Below are positions 9,501 to 17,204 of a stretch of DNA of 33,952 bases, in pieces. The notes under the pieces were generated by a model, which was given only the letters and a program-made list of their open reading frames with translations, was not told where the DNA came from and searched no databases. The position numbers and the translations under genes were made by a program. Within the stretch, counting starts at the first letter, position 1; each line of letters starts with the position of its first letter. The stretch spans positions 1 to 33,952 of the forward strand of contig JAFSMW010000217.1 of NCBI GenBank assembly GCA_017447745.1. The letters run 5' to 3'. Source of the DNA: Thermoguttaceae bacterium (lineage in GTDB: Bacteria; Planctomycetota; Planctomycetia; Pirellulales; Thermoguttaceae).

Positions 9501-9587
9501 GAAAATGAGAGTAAATAGTACGAGTTGCCGAACTCTTCGATCGACAAAACTATTAATTCGACAGATAAAGCAGATGAATTTATTCAT
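6555..9587 (-). CDS. Large lipoprotein with repeated DUF11/CARDB-like beta domains
   Basis: I place the start at the ATG at 9587, giving 1010 residues, rather than the in-frame TTG at 9620, because the hydrophobic signal follows naturally. A lipobox LSGC puts the lipidated Cys at residue 38. A Cys/Pro-rich stretch follows (PCPPPNNGCSTCQTCPQPQ). Beta-sandwich domains lie at about 370-496 (ISQSGPAIVSGGTEAAYRIT, with VTNTIPESFEY), 520-632, 679-786 and 887-1010, separated by a Pro/Asp/Thr linker near 794-886. Such domains are typical of planctomycete surface proteins and probably build an extended cell-surface structure. No enzyme motif is seen. Confidence 0.82.
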   Translation of the reverse strand: MNKFICFICRINSFVDRRVRQLVLFTLIFLAISALSGCRVTTPIDPTGEYFFRDAPSAPVRPCPPPNNGCSTCQTCPQPQRTPTTWLGSSRDPNSTIPKNSTPLLSSSRDITELILGPTDPVARVGTYVVMVAGVKDRGGNYRKNKQIEWTIDCSSPGGFIDVDRRDWCDIFVGEWDPPRIENPRHAFTSTSRKPLRLTKGTPTPLDDVIIHEGQTWTAISSPCEGTTKLTAVALDSSDWQSRLRAANIHWIDAWSVLPPAKIAQNYSQPLKLQSSVFRSNGSAALGCIAVYEIVDGAEDVEFSANSENDASEKITQIVVPVGNNGIAEAQLVKKSPSAGQTKIRTTLIRDNADGRFTVPIRLAQGETVIDWGEAGLLISQSGPAIVSGGTEAAYRITVRNVNSEKLDEIVVTNTIPESFEYQRSVPVGRVLDAFVTNPDGTKSQKIQWTVPGLDPGQYQTFDVFYRPQKDGDFSLISTAQSGSALAEDIFKTRVLSSSGALPQTPAPSATPSPLPGNNVAGINAELDIQIVCQDTAAVGNAVVVHVYIKNNGSETVTNLIPSISHTQGLCSSFGANPVHLRPIASIEPGYSHNFSLQFTANSPGRQTINLELTAQNGQRFNRQTFITVEGNACQTNNDNSVYPTTTDNTQNPAPNSILDSGASASNSDYIIDKDLISLNVNAPAEAKAGEEIQIDLQINNNSDKELNNARLTCFLDSSLELIRNTEGLVTNNPYNPYLDLNTPILPKNSTRIVLVVKGKKEMPVVCNFVVQQGNTNLVNKDCQIIITKADNVNLVPEPIVPDTDGLDPIAPIPDVSVPDPDSNLNPETPTQPLDDQVQTPTQPSDVETPTIEEPNPGSLDDLSLESPPLLDVPDPINDPAPNSNDKINVDISIKRSKITTNQTFTCQVVLKNNASVPMNNVEFSLYFPTDSFKLVKLGTTGLTQYNYNALNGSVTFKPFAALEPGATLNYNIRLLPQKNGTTELSAMIIAKESGITDVQQNAQITVNVE

Positions 9588-9779
9588 ACTATATATTAGA
9601 AACTGGGAACAGTTTAACAATTTTTATATATAAATGCAACATCAATTTTAAAGAAATTTTGCCAAAGTTTCAAAAACCCTCTTGTCTGAAGGGCAGTTTT
9701 TTATTATAATCATATTAACGTGATTGGTATAATGAAACGTTCTTTTGGACGTTTCTGAAGTTTTATTACACCTTGTTTT

Positions 9780-10109
9780 ATGATAGATAAGATGTCCGAC
9801 ATTGCTTTCAGTTTTGGATACTCGGGAACAAAAGAAGACGCTATCAACCAGGTTAAAAAAATAGAACAGATGGCTCATCAGAAATTCCCTCAATACGATG
9901 GCGTCTGGGAAATTACCTGGTCAGACAACGGCGGTTCAGTCGACGCCCGATATATGGGAATGGATGTAACGGGTGAGTTTGACATTGTTGAACGCGACGC
10001 TAGCGGTGGAGATGTTAAGGTAACTATTAAGTTGCCGATGATGCTCTCCATGATGAAAGATTCGATTGCGACGCGTCTCAAATCCGAGATTCAAAAAATG
10101 ATCGGTTGA
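9780..10109 (+). CDS. Polyhydroxyalkanoate-system-family-like small protein
   Basis: The 109-residue protein has an N-terminal helix (GTKEDAINQVKKIEQMAHQKF), then beta strands (VWEITWSDNGGSVDARYMGM, DVTGEFDIVERD, DVKVTIKLPMML) and a C-terminal amphipathic helix (ATRLKSEIQKMIG). This pattern and length match the family annotated as polyhydroxyalkanoic acid system proteins, whose role is unclear. The match is by pattern only and no PHA synthase is nearby. An internal Met at 9792 (MSDIAF) is an equally possible start; neither has a good ribosome-binding site. A hairpin (gaaacgt/acgtttc, 9734-9755) lies upstream after a TATAAT-like site at 9728-9733. Confidence 0.55.
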   Translation: MIDKMSDIAFSFGYSGTKEDAINQVKKIEQMAHQKFPQYDGVWEITWSDNGGSVDARYMGMDVTGEFDIVERDASGGDVKVTIKLPMMLSMMKDSIATRLKSEIQKMIG

Positions 10110-10302
10110 TCCGGTTTCCTAACAAACCGTTGGTAAAAGACATCCAAAGCAGGAAACGTTTTTTGTTTGTATCACATGGACAATATCATCTCCTGCTTTT
10201 AATATTGATGAATATATTGTTGCTTTTAGTGCAACAATTGTAGTGGGAATGTTTTCCACAGATCGGTACTTTATTTAATCCAAATTTATTAGGAGAGTAA
10301 AC

Positions 10303-10479
10303 ATGGCTGCTAAAGTTGATGAATCCAAGTGCGTTGGTTGTGGTTCTTGCGTTGATACGTGCCCGGTTGGAGCGATTAAGCTCGATGGCGACGTTGCCAA
10401 AGTTGATGCGGACGCCTGCGCTGGCTGCGGCGCTTGTGTTGACGCTTGCCCGTCAGAAGCGATTTCGCTGGAAGACTAA
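10303..10479 (+). CDS. 2[4Fe-4S] ferredoxin
   Basis: The 58-residue protein has two classical cluster motifs, CVGCGSCVDTCP (residues 10-21) and CAGCGACVDACP (39-50), each C-X2-C-X2-C-X3-C-P. Each motif follows a short Val-Asp-containing segment, so the two halves look like an internal duplication. It is a clostridial-type soluble ferredoxin that carries low-potential electrons. An AGGAGAG ribosome-binding site (10291-10297) stands at good distance from the ATG, and a small inverted repeat (attgttgc/gcaacaat) lies upstream. It forms a single-gene unit ending at the terminator near 10556. Its redox partner is not evident from the neighbours. Confidence 0.95.
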   Translation: MAAKVDESKCVGCGSCVDTCPVGAIKLDGDVAKVDADACAGCGACVDACPSEAISLED

Positions 10480-10544
10480 CGCGACTGCTTCTCTAATAGA
10501 AGCGTCAAGTAATATTTCACAACGGAATTATTCCATAACGAAAC

Positions 10545-10599
10545 AGCGGTTAGCTGTTAGCGGTTAGGGAGATACATCCCTTCCGGCTAACCGCTAACC
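10545..10599. repeat. Heptamer repeat arrays in inverted orientation
   Basis: On the reverse strand 10545-10567 reads CTAACCG, CTAACAG, CTAACCG. On the forward strand 10587-10599 reads CTAACCG, CTAACC. The two arrays face each other and form the stem of the terminator. Confidence 0.7.
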
Positions 10600-10606
10600 T
10601 TTTTTT
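10556..10606 (+). terminator. Rho-independent terminator after ferredoxin
   Basis: A perfect 12-base stem (gttagcggttag at 10556-10567, ctaaccgctaac at 10587-10598) is followed by CC and a seven-T tract. The stem is made from heptamer repeats. Confidence 0.85.
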
Positions 10607-10619
10607 ATAATTGATCTTT

Positions 10620-11414
10620 ATGAAACGTACATTTATCGATCAGATCGTTTATTATTTCTCCCGCCGGACGGCTTTACTCTTTTTTTACATTTTTCTTCGC
10701 GGTAAATTTTACAATTGGCGGAAAGTTCCCGAGGAGGGTCGTCTGATAATTGTATCCAATCATCAAAGTTATCTGGATCCTCCACTTGTTGGCGGCGGAC
10801 CAAGGCGACAAGTGGGATTTATGGCGAAAGAATCGCTTTTTCGCGGTTTTATAGGCTGGTTTTTCCGAGCGTTAAACGCTTTTCCTGTAGACAGAGAAAA
10901 ACCTGTCGGTGGAATTAAAGAAGCTCTCAGACGTCTGAAAAATGAAGAGTGCGTAGCGCTATTTCCTGAAGGATCGCGATCTCCAGATGGCGAACTTCAT
11001 GATTTCATGCCGGGGCTGATTCTGTTGGCTCAAAAGACGAAATCACCCATTGTTCCCGCCGCAATTGAGGGAGCTTTTGATGCAATGCCCCGGCATGAAC
11101 ATGGTAAAATGCACCTGTTCCGAAAGGTTGCCGTTCTATACAGCGATCCAATTCCGGTAGAGACCGTTATGTCGCTCAGTCCGGATGAACTTTTGAAGCT
11201 GGTTCGTCAAAGAATAACCGAGAATCTTAATGAGCTTAGAAAACTTCCTGCGTTCAGGAACATAAAAAAGCAGATCGAGATTACGAAAGAGGCAGAAACG
11301 TCGCAAGGTTCGGATGAGCATGCTCAGCAGGATCCTCAACAAATGACCGAGAATCATAATGAGCCTCAGAAAGAACCTGAATGCAGCAATACAGAAAATC
11401 AGGATAAAGCATAA
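10620..11414 (+). CDS. plsC: 1-acyl-sn-glycerol-3-phosphate acyltransferase family
   Basis: From the ATG at 10620 the protein has 264 residues; an in-frame TTG nine bases earlier is less likely. The acyltransferase motif H-X4-D is NHQSYLD (residues 47-53), and FPEGSRS at 115-121 binds the phosphate. A hydrophobic stretch near the N-terminus (ALLFFYIFL) suggests membrane association. It would acylate lysophosphatidate in phospholipid synthesis. The last 45 residues are hydrophilic and Gln/Glu-rich and include a degenerate copy (MTENHNEPQK) of the preceding helix (ITENLNELRK), so the tail may have arisen by local duplication. The acceptor specificity is not certain. Confidence 0.87.
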   Translation: MKRTFIDQIVYYFSRRTALLFFYIFLRGKFYNWRKVPEEGRLIIVSNHQSYLDPPLVGGGPRRQVGFMAKESLFRGFIGWFFRALNAFPVDREKPVGGIKEALRRLKNEECVALFPEGSRSPDGELHDFMPGLILLAQKTKSPIVPAAIEGAFDAMPRHEHGKMHLFRKVAVLYSDPIPVETVMSLSPDELLKLVRQRITENLNELRKLPAFRNIKKQIEITKEAETSQGSDEHAQQDPQQMTENHNEPQKEPECSNTENQDKA

Positions 11415-11461
11415 GTTAAGAGTTCTCATTTTTTAGGCAACATTTAATTATTAGCGCCGTC

Positions 11462-13168
11462 ATGAAACCTTTGTCAATTTTGCCGTTATTGTTGGCTTTG
11501 ATTCTGCCGATCGCAGCATTCGGTAAAGCGCCGGCTCCCAAGCGTCATAATGTTATAATGATCGTCGTCAACGACATTGGTCCTGGAGATTTGGGGTGTT
11601 ACGGAAATCGCATGGCGGTAACGCCGAACATTGACAAGCTTTTTCATCAATCGCAACGGGCTGAGAACTACCATTCCTATCCGATCAGCGCGCCGACGTG
11701 GGCATCTGCGCTGACAGGTCGAATTGCTGAAAAAACCGGAGTCAGACGAAACTACGGCGGTTTGCAATATCCGCGCAAGAGCGATCTTCTGGTTTCAGAA
11801 ATGTTACAAAAAGCCGGATTTAAAACGGGTTTTTTTGGACGTTGGCCTTTTGGAGACTGTTATCCGTACCGCGCTCAAGACAGAGGGTTTGCTGCAACGT
11901 TGACAACCGGCGCGGGCGGAATCGGTCAGCCGGGCGATATTTGGGGCGACTCTTCTGTCAATCCGATTCTTCGTTTTAATGGAAAAGTCGTTCATCTCAA
12001 AGGCAATATGGTCGATATTCTTTTTGATACGGCGATTAAATATATCGAAAAGAATCGAAATGAACCGTTTTTTGTCGTCATTGCGCCTAATGAAGCGGGC
12101 GTTCCATACCAACCGGACAAACGAATTTTGGACGCCTTTATTAAACGCGGCGCCCCGCCTCTTCAGGCAGCGTTTTACGCTCAATGTTCAATGATTGACC
12201 TGGCGTTAGGACGTTTGATGACATATCTTGAAAAAGCTGATATGGTCAATAATACGGTTGTGATTTTCACGTCTACCAGCGGCGGCATTGGCGGAAATAT
12301 TGCAGGGAAATACGTCGGGCGAACAGGCGATCTGACGGAAGGCGGTCATAGAACGATATTCTGGATGAGGCTTCCTCATTTGTTCAAGGAAAACATCGGG
12401 TTTGACAGCAGAATCTGTTACTGCCCCGACATCGCTCCAACCATTCTGGAATTGGCAAATGTTGAACCTTATGACGAACAGCGTCTGGACGGCATGAGTC
12501 TGGTTTCAGGATTTGTAACCGGCGGCGAATCAATGCCGCATCGTAAAATAGTCGTCAACGCTCATCCAGGAGAATTTCCTGAACAAAAGCTCGGATCGGT
12601 TGTCATGCACGATTCCTGGCGGCTTATCAATGGCGAGAGACTTTTTAATCTCGAAGACGATCCGCTTCAGGAACATCCTCGAGAAATCGACAAAGCAGGC
12701 ATTAAAAACGTCTTGGCAATGATTTATAAACAGTGGTACAACGATGTCGAACCGTTTTATAATCCAGAGATGGATTGCGCGATTCCTCTGGCGCAGCCGG
12801 ATGGAAAACCGGTTGAGCTGAACTGTTACGACTGGCGCGGGTCAAACGACCCTCCAATGACGCAGCGCGACATCGCGTCTGGAAAAAGAGGAAACGGCTA
12901 TTGGCTGGTTGAAGTTCCTCAATCAGGCGTTTATGAGTTCAGATTGGCAAAACGTCCTTTTAACGTTAAACAGGCGCCGCTTCCTGCCGGTTTGGCAAGA
13001 ATTCAAATTGGGACGGAAGACGGAAACGTTCGACTGTCCGGGAAAGAACCGTTTGGATCTGTTACGATCTCATTAAAAAAAGGAAAATACAAGCTCCAGT
13101 CATGGATTTTAGACGGAACAACCCGTTCATCAACCGGCGCTTACTATATAGAAGTTATTAAAAAGTAA
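11462..13168 (+). CDS. Sulfatase-family protein, probably catalytically inactive
   Basis: The 568-residue protein has a signal peptide (about 1-21, ending AAFG) and the alkaline-phosphatase/sulfatase fold: HNVIMIVVNDIGPGDLGCYG, VTPNIDKL, ALTGR, LTEGGHRTIFWMRLP and CPDIAPTILELANV. Catalytic residues are replaced. The formylglycine motif C/S-X-P-X-R reads S76-A-P-T-W80, without the Arg. The metal pair Asp-Asp reads N37-D38, G-K-W-H reads G-R127-W-P129, and S-D-N-G reads S-T272-S273-G. A C-terminal beta-rich domain from about 450 (GNGYWLVEVPQSGVYEF) is like that of many planctomycete sulfatases. It is exported and may bind a glycan or act as a scaffold. The frame is intact. Confidence 0.88.
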   Translation: MKPLSILPLLLALILPIAAFGKAPAPKRHNVIMIVVNDIGPGDLGCYGNRMAVTPNIDKLFHQSQRAENYHSYPISAPTWASALTGRIAEKTGVRRNYGGLQYPRKSDLLVSEMLQKAGFKTGFFGRWPFGDCYPYRAQDRGFAATLTTGAGGIGQPGDIWGDSSVNPILRFNGKVVHLKGNMVDILFDTAIKYIEKNRNEPFFVVIAPNEAGVPYQPDKRILDAFIKRGAPPLQAAFYAQCSMIDLALGRLMTYLEKADMVNNTVVIFTSTSGGIGGNIAGKYVGRTGDLTEGGHRTIFWMRLPHLFKENIGFDSRICYCPDIAPTILELANVEPYDEQRLDGMSLVSGFVTGGESMPHRKIVVNAHPGEFPEQKLGSVVMHDSWRLINGERLFNLEDDPLQEHPREIDKAGIKNVLAMIYKQWYNDVEPFYNPEMDCAIPLAQPDGKPVELNCYDWRGSNDPPMTQRDIASGKRGNGYWLVEVPQSGVYEFRLAKRPFNVKQAPLPAGLARIQIGTEDGNVRLSGKEPFGSVTISLKKGKYKLQSWILDGTTRSSTGAYYIEVIKK

Positions 13169-13174
13169 ACCGTC

Positions 13175-13228
13175 TACAGGGATTTTGGTCTGTTGGCGCT
13201 GCCAGAGTTATGGACAAAAATCCCTGTA
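13175..13228. terminator. Hairpin between convergent sulfatase-like gene and coaB
   Basis: Twelve-base arms (tacagggatttt at 13175-13186, aaaatccctgta at 13217-13228) enclose a smaller hairpin (tggc-gct-gcca). The T-rich ends of the arms suit a bidirectional terminator. Confidence 0.55.
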
Positions 13229-13230
13229 TG

Positions 13231-13860
13231 TTAAATATTTTTTTCTAATTCCAGAGCATAGCGAATAATCTTTGTTGCCAGATCTTTTTTTGAACCGGAC
13301 AATTGAGCGACAACGCCGGACTCTGAAATGAGCGTAATGCTGTTTTCCTGAGAATTGATCGCGCTTGGAGCGTTAAGGCAAATCAGATCGCAGTTCTTGC
13401 GTCGGAGCTTTTCCTGAGCGTGCGCCAAACCGTTGTCTGTTTCCAGAGCAAATCCGATGATGGTTTGATCTGGCGTTTTAATTGCGCCCAAAGACGCTAA
13501 AATGTCGGGCGTTGGCAGGAATTCCATTTTGAGCGTTTTTCCGGTTTTGGACAGCTTGGAAGAAGAATATCTGACTGGTTTGTAATCGCACGGCGCCGCT
13601 GCGCCAATGACGCAGTCGCAAAGAGGAAACTGTTTAAGACAGGCGTCGAGCATTTGCTGCGTCGTTTCAACTTTAATAACTTGCGCCTGTTTTGGGTACG
13701 AGATTTTAACCGGACCGGTAACGACAGTAACCTCGCATCCAAATTCAATAGCTGAATACGCCAAGGCAGCGCCCATTTGTCCGCTGGAGCCGTTGGTAAG
13801 AAATCGAACCGGATCAAGATATTCCCGAGTGGGTCCGGAAGTAATCAGGATTTTATACAT
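13231..13860 (-). CDS. coaB: Phosphopantothenate--cysteine ligase
   Basis: The 209-residue protein opens ILITSGPTREYLDPVRFLTN, the CoaB start, followed by GSSGQMGAALA. Near the centre is the AAPCDYKP segment, then IGFALETD and KNCDLICLNAP. It joins 4'-phosphopantothenate to cysteine in CoA synthesis. In most bacteria it is the C-terminal half of a CoaBC fusion. Here it is a separate protein whose ATG lies 16 bases inside the end of coaC, suggesting coupled translation. Confidence 0.92.
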   Translation of the reverse strand: MYKILITSGPTREYLDPVRFLTNGSSGQMGAALAYSAIEFGCEVTVVTGPVKISYPKQAQVIKVETTQQMLDACLKQFPLCDCVIGAAAPCDYKPVRYSSSKLSKTGKTLKMEFLPTPDILASLGAIKTPDQTIIGFALETDNGLAHAQEKLRRKNCDLICLNAPSAINSQENSITLISESGVVAQLSGSKKDLATKIIRYALELEKNI

Positions 13861-14396
13861 GACAAAACGTCCTGGATTTTTTGCAGAATCTGTTCCGGTT
13901 CAGCCATTCTGCCAACGCCGGAATCGCCGCAGCTGAATCGCCCGGTTTCTGGTCCAACAAAGAGAAAACCGTCGTCGATAAGCGTTTTGACGTTGCGTTT
14001 AACCGCCGGCTTGAGCCACATGGCTTCGTTCATTGCAGGGGCGAGAATAATCGGACCGGTGAACGCCAGAATAGTTGTCGAAAGCAGATCGTCGGCAATT
14101 CCGTTTGCTGCTTTGCCCAGAAAGTTGGCGGTAGCAGGCGCAACGCACATCACATTGCATTGTCGAGCAAGGTCTATATGCGGATGCGCTGAGCTGTCGT
14201 CAGAAAACATATCTGTATAAACCGGATTTTTCGACAGCGCCTGAAAAGTCCGTGGGGCAACGAGTTGAGCGGCGTTTTTTGTCATAATAACGCGTACGTC
14301 CATATCGCAGCGCGTCAGCTGACTTGTTAAAGCCGCCGCTTTGAACGCGGCTATGCCGCCGGTTACGCCCAACAGAATTACAGGGGTTTTTTTCAT
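13845..14396 (-). CDS. coaC: Phosphopantothenoylcysteine decarboxylase
   Basis: The 183-residue flavoprotein starts VILLGVTGGIAAFKAAAL. It carries the putative catalytic His in HPHIDLARQ (near residue 70), the FMN-site PATANFLGKAANGIADDLLS and the substrate-clamp motif PAMNEAMW. It decarboxylates phosphopantothenoylcysteine to phosphopantetheine. The normally fused CoaB domain is the separate overlapping gene downstream. An AAGGAA ribosome-binding site precedes the ATG. It closes the conserved yicC-gmk-rpoZ-coa cluster. Confidence 0.93.
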   Translation of the reverse strand: MKKTPVILLGVTGGIAAFKAAALTSQLTRCDMDVRVIMTKNAAQLVAPRTFQALSKNPVYTDMFSDDSSAHPHIDLARQCNVMCVAPATANFLGKAANGIADDLLSTTILAFTGPIILAPAMNEAMWLKPAVKRNVKTLIDDGFLFVGPETGRFSCGDSGVGRMAEPEQILQKIQDVLSCIKS

Positions 14397-14416
14397 TATT
14401 CCTTATACGCGAAATA

Positions 14417-14479
14417 GTGGTAAGTGGTAAGGACGCAAGCGACGCTCACACTAACCACTTCTCACTAACCACTAACCAC
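14417..14479. repeat. Heptamer repeat arrays between rpoZ and coaC
   Basis: Forward 14451-14479 reads CTAACCA, CTTCTCA, CTAACCA, CTAACCA. Reverse 14417-14431 reads two CTTACCA units. The two arrays are in inverted orientation and could form a long hairpin. Confidence 0.7.
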
Positions 14480-14487
14480 GAATTCAA

Positions 14488-14754
14488 TTAATGGAAATCT
14501 TCAAATCCCATATCAGCCACAATGTCTTCACCGTGAACGTCGTCTGCGGTTTTGATTTCGTTGTTGGTGTCAAGATAGATTTTGTCCTGCATGATTTCAG
14601 CAATGATAATTGCCATCTTGTCGTCTGTATCCAGATCGACCAAAGGACGACCGCCGCGATTAAGCGCGGTCATACGCTTTTGGATCAGCGTGGACAATTT
14701 GAATCGTCCGCCAACTTTCTGAACAATAGCTTCTTCTCGAAGTTCGTTGTACAT
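14488..14754 (-). CDS. rpoZ: DNA-directed RNA polymerase omega subunit
   Basis: I start at the ATG at 14754, giving 88 residues beginning MYNELREE. A longer frame to 14787 would read back into gmk and is less likely. RFKLSTLIQKRMTALNRGGR matches the omega helix that wraps the beta' C-terminus, and IIIAEIMQDKIYL follows. The tail is acidic (ADDVHGEDIVADMGFED). The ribosome-binding site AAGGAGA lies within the last gmk codons and the gmk stop is only two bases before this ATG, so the two genes are coupled. Confidence 0.88.
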   Translation of the reverse strand: MYNELREEAIVQKVGGRFKLSTLIQKRMTALNRGGRPLVDLDTDDKMAIIIAEIMQDKIYLDTNNEIKTADDVHGEDIVADMGFEDFH

Positions 14755-14756
14755 GG

Positions 14757-15329
14757 CTAAAAATTCTCCTTTTCTACAATATAACAAATGGCGTCAGCCG
14801 CATCGGCGACGACGTCGTTGACAACAATATAATCGTATTTGTCGGCAGTTGCCATTTCAGCTTCCGCCCGTTTGAGTCGGATGGCAATATCCTCTTCCGA
14901 CTCGGTTTTTCGACCTCGAAGACGTTCTTCAAGAGCTTTCATGGAACCGGGGGAAATGAAGACGGAAACGACTTCTTTTCCATACCGCTGTTTGATAAGT
15001 TCGCAGCCGCGAACGTCAATTTCCAACAGCGTCCATTCGCCTTTGCTTAAATAGGGTTCAACTTCTTCAACCGGCGTTCCATACCAGACGCCTGTTCCAA
15101 AAACTTCAACCGATTCCAAAAAACCGTTTTCAGCTTGTTTGGCGGCAAATTGTTCAGGAGTAATAAAATGATAATTGACTCCGTTTTCTTCGCCAGGGCG
15201 CGGAGAACGCGTTGTTGCTGAAACGGAGCAATGAAACGACATTTTAACTCGAGACAAAAATTCTCTGACGACTGTGGTCTTTCCAGCTCCAGACGGTCCG
15301 GAAATAATCAAAATTTTGCCGCGCTTCAT
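14757..15329 (-). CDS. gmk: Guanylate kinase
   Basis: The 190-residue protein has the P-loop GPSGAGKTT (residues 11-19). The GMP-binding region is VSATTRSPRPGEENGVNYHF, and the lid/core pattern is FGTGVWYGTP, LLEIDVRGCELIKQ and VFISPGSM. It phosphorylates GMP to GDP. It lies downstream of yicC and directly upstream of rpoZ, an order conserved in many bacteria. A GGAGATCC sequence before the ATG is a reasonable ribosome-binding site. Confidence 0.96.
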   Translation of the reverse strand: MKRGKILIISGPSGAGKTTVVREFLSRVKMSFHCSVSATTRSPRPGEENGVNYHFITPEQFAAKQAENGFLESVEVFGTGVWYGTPVEEVEPYLSKGEWTLLEIDVRGCELIKQRYGKEVVSVFISPGSMKALEERLRGRKTESEEDIAIRLKRAEAEMATADKYDYIVVNDVVADAADAICYIVEKENF

Positions 15330-15361
15330 TTTTACGGATCTCCTTTGGTTAAAGTTCGCTA

Positions 15362-16246
15362 TTACTCTACGTTTTGAACCATTTCGCGAATTTTTTCGAT
15401 TATCGCTTTGATTTCGATAACTCGACGGGATATTTCCAAATCGTTTGCTTTGGATCCGATTGTGTTGGTTTCACGGTTCATTTCCTGAGTAAGGAAATCC
15501 AGTTTTCGACCTTCGGCGTTATTGGATTCCAACAGGGCGTCGAACTGGTCAAGATGACTGCCTAACCGAACGATTTCCTCTGAAATGTCGCATTTATCGG
15601 TGAAAATTGCAACTTCTCGAACGATGTCTTTAGGATCAATATCGACGCCTTGTTCTGACAAAATCGAGTTGATGCGTTCCGTCAGCTTTGAGGCGTAATT
15701 TTTGGGAACGTTCGGAGCAAGATCGCGAATCTGGTCTAAATGACGACGAATTTCCGAGATGTTTGCGGATAAATCGATTTTCATCGCCTCGCCTTCGCGT
15801 GAACGCATGGCAGAAAGTTTTTCTGCCGCTTCGCTAATAGCGGATTCTATTATTAACCAGTCGTCCTCTAAATTGGATTCTTTGTTGGAGTTGGCGTTTT
15901 CGATTACGCCTGGCAGGGACAAAAGCGATTCCGGTTGAATTGCATTGACGCCAGCGTGTTTTGCCCATGCGGACAATGCCAACCAATAGGCGTCCATTGC
16001 CGAAGAGTTAAATGAAATGCTGTCTGAAGAAAATTCTTTGACAATATTTACATTTAACTGAACTGTACCGCGTTTAATGCTTTGACGCAAAAGGGAATCA
16101 ATTTGACTTTCCAGCAGGCTGTAACCTTCAGAAATATGTAGAGAAAGTTTAAAAAAACGGTTATTTACCGTTTTAATTTCAACATGAACTCTGGTACCGT
16201 CTTGATTCTTTTGGGATTCGCCGAATCCCGTCATGCTCAATAACAT
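15362..16246 (-). CDS. yicC: YicC-family endoribonuclease
   Basis: The 294-residue protein begins MLLSMTGFGESQ and contains VEIKTVNNRFFKLSLHI. The C-terminal DUF1732 segment includes CDISEEIVRLGSHLDQF, GRKLDFLTQEMNRETNTIGSKAND and IKAIIEKIREMVQNVE. All are hallmarks of YicC/YloC proteins, reported as RNases acting in RNA turnover. It is the first gene of the minus-strand set yicC-gmk-rpoZ-coaC-coaB. No strong ribosome-binding site is seen. Confidence 0.93.
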   Translation of the reverse strand: MLLSMTGFGESQKNQDGTRVHVEIKTVNNRFFKLSLHISEGYSLLESQIDSLLRQSIKRGTVQLNVNIVKEFSSDSISFNSSAMDAYWLALSAWAKHAGVNAIQPESLLSLPGVIENANSNKESNLEDDWLIIESAISEAAEKLSAMRSREGEAMKIDLSANISEIRRHLDQIRDLAPNVPKNYASKLTERINSILSEQGVDIDPKDIVREVAIFTDKCDISEEIVRLGSHLDQFDALLESNNAEGRKLDFLTQEMNRETNTIGSKANDLEISRRVIEIKAIIEKIREMVQNVE

Positions 16247-16378
16247 TATATATACTAACCAGTTGAGGAAAAAAACAACCTCAAACAGAATACAATATTA
16301 ATATAGCGCTGCTTACCGTTAAGTTAAGGCTTATCGGTAAACAGCGATAAGAGAAAACAAATAAACTGCGTTATCTGC

Positions 16379-17137
16379 TCAGTTTCCTGAATTAGCCGGA
16401 GTTTCCGGAGTGGCTTCGGGAGCAGCGGGTTGAGCTGGGGTTTCCGGAGCGGCTTCTGGAGCAGCGGGTTCAGCTGGGGTTTCAGGAGCGGCTTCTGGAG
16501 CAGCGGGTTCAGCTGGGGTTTCCAGAGCAGCTTCCGGAGCAGCGGGTTCAGCTGGAGTTTCAGGAGCGGCTTCTGGAGCAGCGGGTTGAGCTGGGGTTTC
16601 CGGAGCAGCTTCCGGAGCAGCGGGTTCAGCCGGGGTTTCCGGAGCAGCTTCTGGAGCAGCGGGTTGAGCTGGGGTTTCAGGAGCAGCTTCCGGAGCAGCG
16701 GGTTCAGCTGGGGTTTCAGGAGTAGCTTCCGGAGCAGCCGGTTCAGTTGGAGTTAGCGATGAAACGTCAGGAGCGTTAACATCAGCAGGAGCTGTCGGAA
16801 CGACGGGCGTTGTCGATTCATCGGTCTTTGTCTCAGTCTGACTTGTTTCTTTAGCGTCATCGCTATTTTGCGTGTTAATCTGCAAAGTAGGTCCTGCAGA
16901 AGGATTTGCAAGCCAAACCGTGAAGAAGCATAACAGAATCCAGATGGAAGCCACATAAATGGTAATTTTCGTGAAAGCGTCTCCGGCTTTTGTACCGAAA
17001 GCGCTCTGTCCGCCCATGCCTCCAAAAGCGCCAGCCAAACCGCCGCCTTTACCACGCTGAATCAAAATCAGCAGAATCAAAAAGATGGCAAGTATCAACA
17101 GAATGAAGCACAATACGTTTAGTAAAATTTGAGTCAT
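16379..17137 (-). CDS. secG: SecG preprotein translocase subunit with a 13-residue repeat tail
   Basis: From the ATG at 17137 (after GAGGA) the protein has 252 residues. The first 80 or so are a normal SecG: a hydrophobic helix ([17 protein letters not shown]), [31 protein letters not shown] and a second helix ([15 protein letters not shown]). SecG is normally 75-110 residues. Here a long acidic, Pro/Ala/Glu-rich tail follows, ending in nine tandem copies of a 13-residue unit ([13 protein letters not shown] and variants). The tail side cannot be settled from sequence. tpiA lies directly upstream, a common pairing. Confidence 0.92.
   Translation of the reverse strand: MTQILLNVLCFILLILAIFLILLILIQRGKGGGLAGAFGGMGGQSAFGTKAGDAFTKITIYVASIWILLCFFTVWLANPSAGPTLQINTQNSDDAKETSQTETKTDESTTPVVPTAPADVNAPDVSSLTPTEPAAPEATPETPAEPAAPEAAPETPAQPAAPEAAPETPAEPAAPEAAPETPAQPAAPEAAPETPAEPAAPEAALETPAEPAAPEAAPETPAEPAAPEAAPETPAQPAAPEATPETPANSGN
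16403..16753. repeat. Nine 39-base tandem repeats inside secG
   Basis: The DNA coding for the SecG tail consists of nine 39-base units in frame, differing by a few substitutions (GAA/CAA for Glu/Gln, GCT/ACT for Ala/Thr). Units alternate partly between TPAEP and TPAQP forms, suggesting duplication of larger blocks. Copy number is likely to vary between strains. Confidence 0.9.
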
Positions 17138-17204
17138 GAATATCCTCAATCAGGAAAAAGTAGGTGTTGGAAACAATCGTCAAATAGACGACTATGTCGA
17201 AACC

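Noticed and set aside
16430-16756. 108-codon plus-strand ORF rich in Ser, Gly, Phe and Trp
   Set aside because: It is the antisense reading of the SecG 39-base repeats.
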